64,000 nucleotides of DNA, from positions 1 to 64,000 of the forward strand of contig JAWPHD010008272.1 of assembly GCA_037043455.1 (NCBI GenBank), given 5' to 3'. Numbering within the stretch: position 1 is the first letter of the stretch; each line of letters opens with the position of its first letter. This DNA comes from Cyrtodaria siliqua. Lineage: Eukaryota; Mollusca; Bivalvia; Adapedonta; Hiatellidae. Positions 59,641-64,000 of this stretch are shown here, in pieces. The notes beneath the pieces were generated by a model that made no database searches, had not been told where the DNA came from, and worked only from the letters and a program-made list of their open reading frames with translations. The translations under genes were made by a program, and so were the position numbers.

Positions 59641-62307
59641 CCTGTGATAAATCTTGATCATCGGATGCAAGTTTTAAACTCAGATTAGAAAGAAACTACA
59701 TTCAATTGCAAATAGGAAAGAACCATGTGCAATGTTTGATAGATTCGGGTGCGGATATCAGTGCTATAAGCAAACATTTATTATATATATAGTTGCACCA
59801 AATGTTAAATTAAGACAAAGCAATTTAACTAGAGTAATAGGTGTGTGTGGAGAGTCTCATTCAGTTTTAGGCCAGGCGGAATTGACTTTTGAATGTGAAG
59901 GAGTAACATTTAGTCAGAATGTTCATGTGTTTGAACACCTCCATCACAAAATATTAGTAGGAATTGACTTTTTGGTAAAAAAAAAGTGTTAAATTAGAAT
60001 TCGGAGAAATTGAACTGAAAGTGCCAAAATTTATATCAACCATCAAAGTACCAGTAGTTGCTAATTCGCAAAGCATGACTGCATTTGCCTACACAACAGG
60101 AGAAAACATTATTCCCACTCAGAGTGAAACTATTATTCCTGTCAGCATTACTGGAATTCCTTCAGAATCGTTAGTGCTTTTGGAACCGAGACTACATTTA
60201 AAGGAACAAAACTTGGCTGGAGGCAAAAACATTATAACAGTTCAAAAATCTAGAGGTGCTTATAGACTCATGAACCAACAAGTTTGCCAATATTTTTTAA
60301 ACCCAACTTTAGAATAGCAAAAACAACAGTTATAGACAATTCTTCAATATCAGTGCTACACAAACAGTCAACAACTAACATCGGTAATCTCAGTGCTTCA
60401 AATTCAAATAGTGACTCTCAAAACTATGAACAAATTGTTAAAGATTTAGAATTGTGACTTAAGCAGTGAACAGAAAGAAAATTTAATTAAGTTTTTGGGC
60501 CGAAACCGTGATATATTCGCAAAGGACATTTCTGAAATAGGAGAAACCAATCTTCACACTCATGTTATTCACACCGGAGACTCAAAACCAGTCAGTTCTG
60601 CACCGTATCGCCAAACACCTCAAATGAGAAATGAAATAGATAGGCAGATAGATGAAATGAAACAAAATGGCATTATCGAAGAAAGCACATTTCCATGGCA
60701 CATCCCTGTTGTTCTAGTAGCAGACAATGAGTTGACTACCGAAAACTCAACGCAGTCACCGAACCGATGTCATTCCCCATTTCGTACATGTCTGATGCAT
60801 TTGACACCTTGGATGACTCCAAAGCTGAAATATATTCGACGCTGGATCTTAAGAGTGGATTCTGGCAGGTGCCCTTGGACAAGTCGACAAAACATAAAGC
60901 GCTTTTATTACTCATCAGGGAATATTTGAATTTAATAGACTAACCTTCGGAATGACAAACGCACCTATGACCTTTCAAAGTTTAATGACAAAAGTGCTTA
61001 AAAACCTCAACTTCAAAGTGTGTTTAGTCTACAACGATGACTTGATTATCTTTTCAAAAGACTTCAGTCAGCATCTTCATCATTTGGACTTAGTATTTTC
61101 AAATTTGAGATCAGCAAACTTAAAACTCCAGCCAACAAAGTGCAAATTTGCCACAAAGCAGGTGAAATATTTAGGCCATATAGTTTCAAAAGATGGAATG
61201 CGTGTCAATCCAGAAAACACTGCCAAAATTAAAAACTGTGAAAGACCAAAGAATGCCAAACAAGTGAAAAGTTTACTAGGGATGATGGGATACTACCGGA
61301 AATTTGTCAAGAATTTTGCCAAGATTGCACAGCCCATTCATGATTAATTAAAACAGCATGTCAAATTTAAATGGAGCACTGAATGTGAAAATGCATTTCA
61401 CGAACTTAAGGAAAAAATAGTGACAGCACCAATATTGAAATATCCAGAATTTGATAGGGAATTTATATTAGCCACAGACGCATCAGATTATTCTATAGGA
61501 CACGTTTTAAGTAAAAATTATGAGGGAAAAGAGCATCCAATATGTTACAGAGGGAGAGCACTTAGGAATAATGAATTGAAATGGCATATTACCGACAAAG
61601 AAGGTTTAGCATTGGTAGACGGGATACAACATTTCAGGCATTACCTTGCAAACAACAAGTTCACCGTATTCACAGACAATGTGTCAGTAAAATACATACA
61701 GAAAATCAAGGATTGTCAAGGTCGACTAGGCCGTTGGAGTATTCTTCTACAAGGTTACACATTTGAAATTAAACACAAAGCTGGTACAGCAAATGCAAAT
61801 GCCGATTTCTTGTCACGACTACATCACCAAGACTCAACACCAGAAGCTTCACGTGATTTAGCAGATCACATCGGATTAATACAAGAAGACAACAAGGATT
61901 ACACTCAAGTGACGTTTGTATATCCTGGAGATGATGAAGACGTAGTTGTTGCAGCTGTCTCAACGGAGGAAGCTAGTCTGTCAGACGAGCCGACATTGAT
62001 CGACTTAGCAAAGTATCAGCGTGAATGTCCAGACTTTAGAGACATCTACAACTATCTTGCCAACCGTCAGGTCCCAGAGGATCCATTGCTTGCCAGAGTC
62101 GTCGTTGCAGAATCCTACAACTTTGAACTGGAAGACGACGTTCTAAAGCACTTCTACTCCAGACGTGGAAGAGGTGTACCTAAGGATGAACGTTTAGTCA
62201 GGCAGACTGTGATTCCAAAAACCATGAGGGATGACGTGCTGAAGGCGTACAATGACTGTATAGCAGTTGGCGGACATCAGGGATTTGAGAGGACTTATGC
62301 AGCACTT
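59640..62307 (+). mobile_element. Ty3/Gypsy-type retrotransposon pol, decayed and truncated
   Basis: Order on plus: aspartic protease with CLIDSGADISAIS at about 59730-59770; RT start with 'PYRQTP' (60605), the DLKSGFWQVPLDKSTKHK block in a shifted frame near 60845, then LTFGMTNAPMTFQSLM and VYNDDLIIFS (about 61030) in the 60952 frame; RNase H with ILATDASDYSIG (61468) and FTDNVSVKYI; start of the integrase zinc finger with GGHQGFERTY ending at 62308. Order PR-RT-RH-INT is the Gypsy order. At least five frameshifts and an in-frame TAA at 61345 make it non-functional. No LTRs found; integrase core absent. Confidence 0.88.
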
Positions 62308-62310
62308 TGA
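60495..62310 (+). pseudogene. Gypsy RT/RNase H/integrase pseudogene
   Basis: Frames 60495-60929, 60952-61347 and 61420-62310 carry parts of one polyprotein. The RT active site reads YNDD, whereas Gypsy RTs normally have YVDD, YIDD or YLDD; I to N needs one base change, consistent with decay. The last frame (296 codons) is intact through RNase H into the integrase N-terminus and stops where the minisatellite begins. Confidence 0.85.
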
Positions 62311-62680
62311 ATTACTTTCCTTGAAAAAATAGAGTTACTGCCTTTGGAAAATTCGCGTTACCTCCCCTGGAATAATCGTGTTACCTCCCTTGAAAAAGGG
62401 TTACTTTCCTTGAAAAAAAGAGATACTTTCCTGGAAAAAAGTTACCTCTCCTGAAAAAACGAGTCACTACCTTTGAAAAAATAGTGTTACTTCCCAAGAA
62501 GTTAGAGTTACATCCCCTCGAAAAACGAGTTACGTCCCTTGAAAAACTGGAGTCCGGTCCCTTGAAAAAAATCATGAGTTACCTCCCATGAAAAGGACTA
62601 GCTACTGCCCCTGAAAAAAAGTTACGAGTTACATCCCATGGAAAAAACTAGTTACTTCCCAATCTCTACCCAGAGTACAC
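62311..62680. repeat. Diverged minisatellite (about 20-25 bp) at the broken end of the Gypsy pol
   Basis: About 15 variants of 'gagttacctcccttgaaaaa'. It starts directly after the integrase fragment, so the retroelement breakpoint and the array coincide. Confidence 0.85.
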
Positions 62681-63995
62681 TAGTTCCGGTTAGGTCACGT
62701 GATTATTCAAAAAAGTTATGACGATGTTTCTAATAAATCCTTTTGCGTGATCTGCAAAGATAAAGCATAGACCCATATTAAATAATTTCAATTTTTTTTT
62801 ACAATTTAATTTTCTGCTATCGAGCTTCGGTTTGAAATGTTTACATATGCGTATCTGTCACAGGATGACCTTAGTGGTTGGGCTAACTCAGGAAAGAATC
62901 AATGACGGTGAATGCATTTACATAAGTTTAATGCAACTTTTAAAATATGTTTAATATATATACAATTATCTAAAAAAACAAGCGAATACACAAATGAACT
63001 ATGAAAAGAATGTTCTCCTGAACGTTTAAGACGTTCCTAGTATTGTTATAAATACTGAATGTCTAAGACACTAAAGTGTTGTTAAAGCTATAACAATGTT
63101 GATCTAGCGCGATAACTGTGATGCGCGAGAGCTCATGAAGATGATGATGCGCGAATTCAATGGATGATTGTCATCAAATGCCTTCTGTAAGGGTTGATGA
63201 CGCGATGCAATGATAGTTAATCTCCACTGAGATTGTGAATGATATTCCTCCAGTGAGGACTGGTAACGGGCCCACCTTGTGTCCCGGGGGTTGTCGTTAG
63301 TAAAACCTGGCTGCGCAGGTACGGGGACCGTCTCCACCGCTTGTAACGTTAGTCGTGGAAGCTTAGCTCCACTCCTGGATATCCAAACCTAGATGGCTTA
63401 CTCCAACCCTGGATGGCTTATATCCTGGATGGCTTAGGCTGTAATTATACATACGTTTTAGATGTCGGTTGACAAACATAACAATCTTGTATAATTATCA
63501 TTACCCAAACAAATCATTATTCAATCAATATATGCAAGCTGTACTAATGAGGAGTAGCAATGTATACATATTCTACAACGCCATATGTACGCTATGTACG
63601 TCGCTGTTAATCAATGCCCCTAATACATGTAATATAAACATGATCAAATTACTCAATATATTACACTCACTGAGTTATGCATGCACGCATTTATTCTTGT
63701 CACTCATCTCATTGTTAACTAATGTTGACAATCGTGTATTACAATCACCGAGTTATACGCCAACGTTAACTAATGCACCTAATATCCACTGTTATCAAAT
63801 TAATATTGTTTTACAATTAATGATCAATTACAATAATTACATCTAATAAAGTAACTTCAAAATCATATGCTAGTCTAAAGTTATGTTTGAGAAACATCAA
63901 TGCTAACCGGATGTCGTAACCGCCAAACAAGATGGCGCCGCCCACTGAATACAAATATACGATAAAAGTTTAATAAAACTACTAACCACATGTTG
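62681..63995. other. Non-coding right end
   Basis: Mostly AT-rich; a short triplicate 'ccctggatggctta' at 63375-63440. The plus-strand frame 63469-63846 (125 codons) is Asn/Leu/Tyr-rich, matches no family I know and is probably chance. 'caagatggcgccgcc' near 63929 is a good YY1-type motif (AAGATGGCGGC-like). Confidence 0.3.
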
Positions 63996-64000
63996 CCTGT

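Noticed and set aside
63469..63846. 125-codon plus-strand ORF at the right edge
   Set aside because: AT-driven composition (Asn, Ile, Leu, Tyr), no borders, no recognisable motif.
59000..64000. LTRs flanking the Gypsy-like pol
   Set aside because: No direct repeat pair with TG...CA ends was found on either side.

Overview
The window looks like nuclear DNA of a lophotrochozoan animal, most likely a bivalve mollusc. The evidence is short exons with GT-AG introns, AT-rich non-coding DNA, tRNA-headed SINEs, and arrays of about 145-320 bp ending in purine-rich 'gacggacaga' tails, as known from bivalve genomes. The species cannot be read from the sequence. Coding sequence is only a few percent; the rest is introns, minisatellites and nested transposons.

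Two genes can be built exon by exon on the minus strand. (1) An NBR1-type selective autophagy receptor, 5' part only: nine coding exons from 22758 down to 4310, encoding a PB1 domain, an acidic linker, a helical segment and the first half of a ZZ zinc finger; the gene runs off the left edge. (2) A complete Sp1-4-class transcription factor: seven coding exons from 44751 down to 29902, 801 codons plus stop, with Sp box, long Gln/Asn-rich activation region, buttonhead box and three C2H2 fingers. In both genes every junction keeps frame and exon lengths add up exactly. A further isolated minus-strand exon (49228-49353) belongs to an unidentified gene, and two plus-strand ORFs near 53.5-54.4 kb are unassigned.

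Layout: 0.95-3.4 kb, tandem array carrying a DNA transposon; 4.3-22.8 kb, NBR1 with introns full of arrays, MITEs and hAT-type elements; 22.9-29.9 kb, intergenic with minisatellites and nested TTAA MITEs; 29.9-44.8 kb, the Sp gene, whose introns hold a 146-bp array, foldbacks, a 4.8-kb array used repeatedly as an insertion target, and a 26-bp minisatellite fused to a splice donor; 45.6-48.9 kb, nested SINE/MITE/hAT pile; 49.6-51.9 kb, broken LINE; 55.5 kb, dispersed repeat; 58.7 kb, SINE; 59.6-62.3 kb, decayed Ty3/Gypsy pol ending in a minisatellite.

The most interesting signals are the Sp intron minisatellite (about 50 copies of a motif identical to the adjacent splice donor), a minisatellite against the ZZ exon acceptor of NBR1, and sets of transposons with matched ends and 4-, 5-, 6- and 8-bp target duplications readable at base level. 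All calls come from reading by eye; no searches were run.
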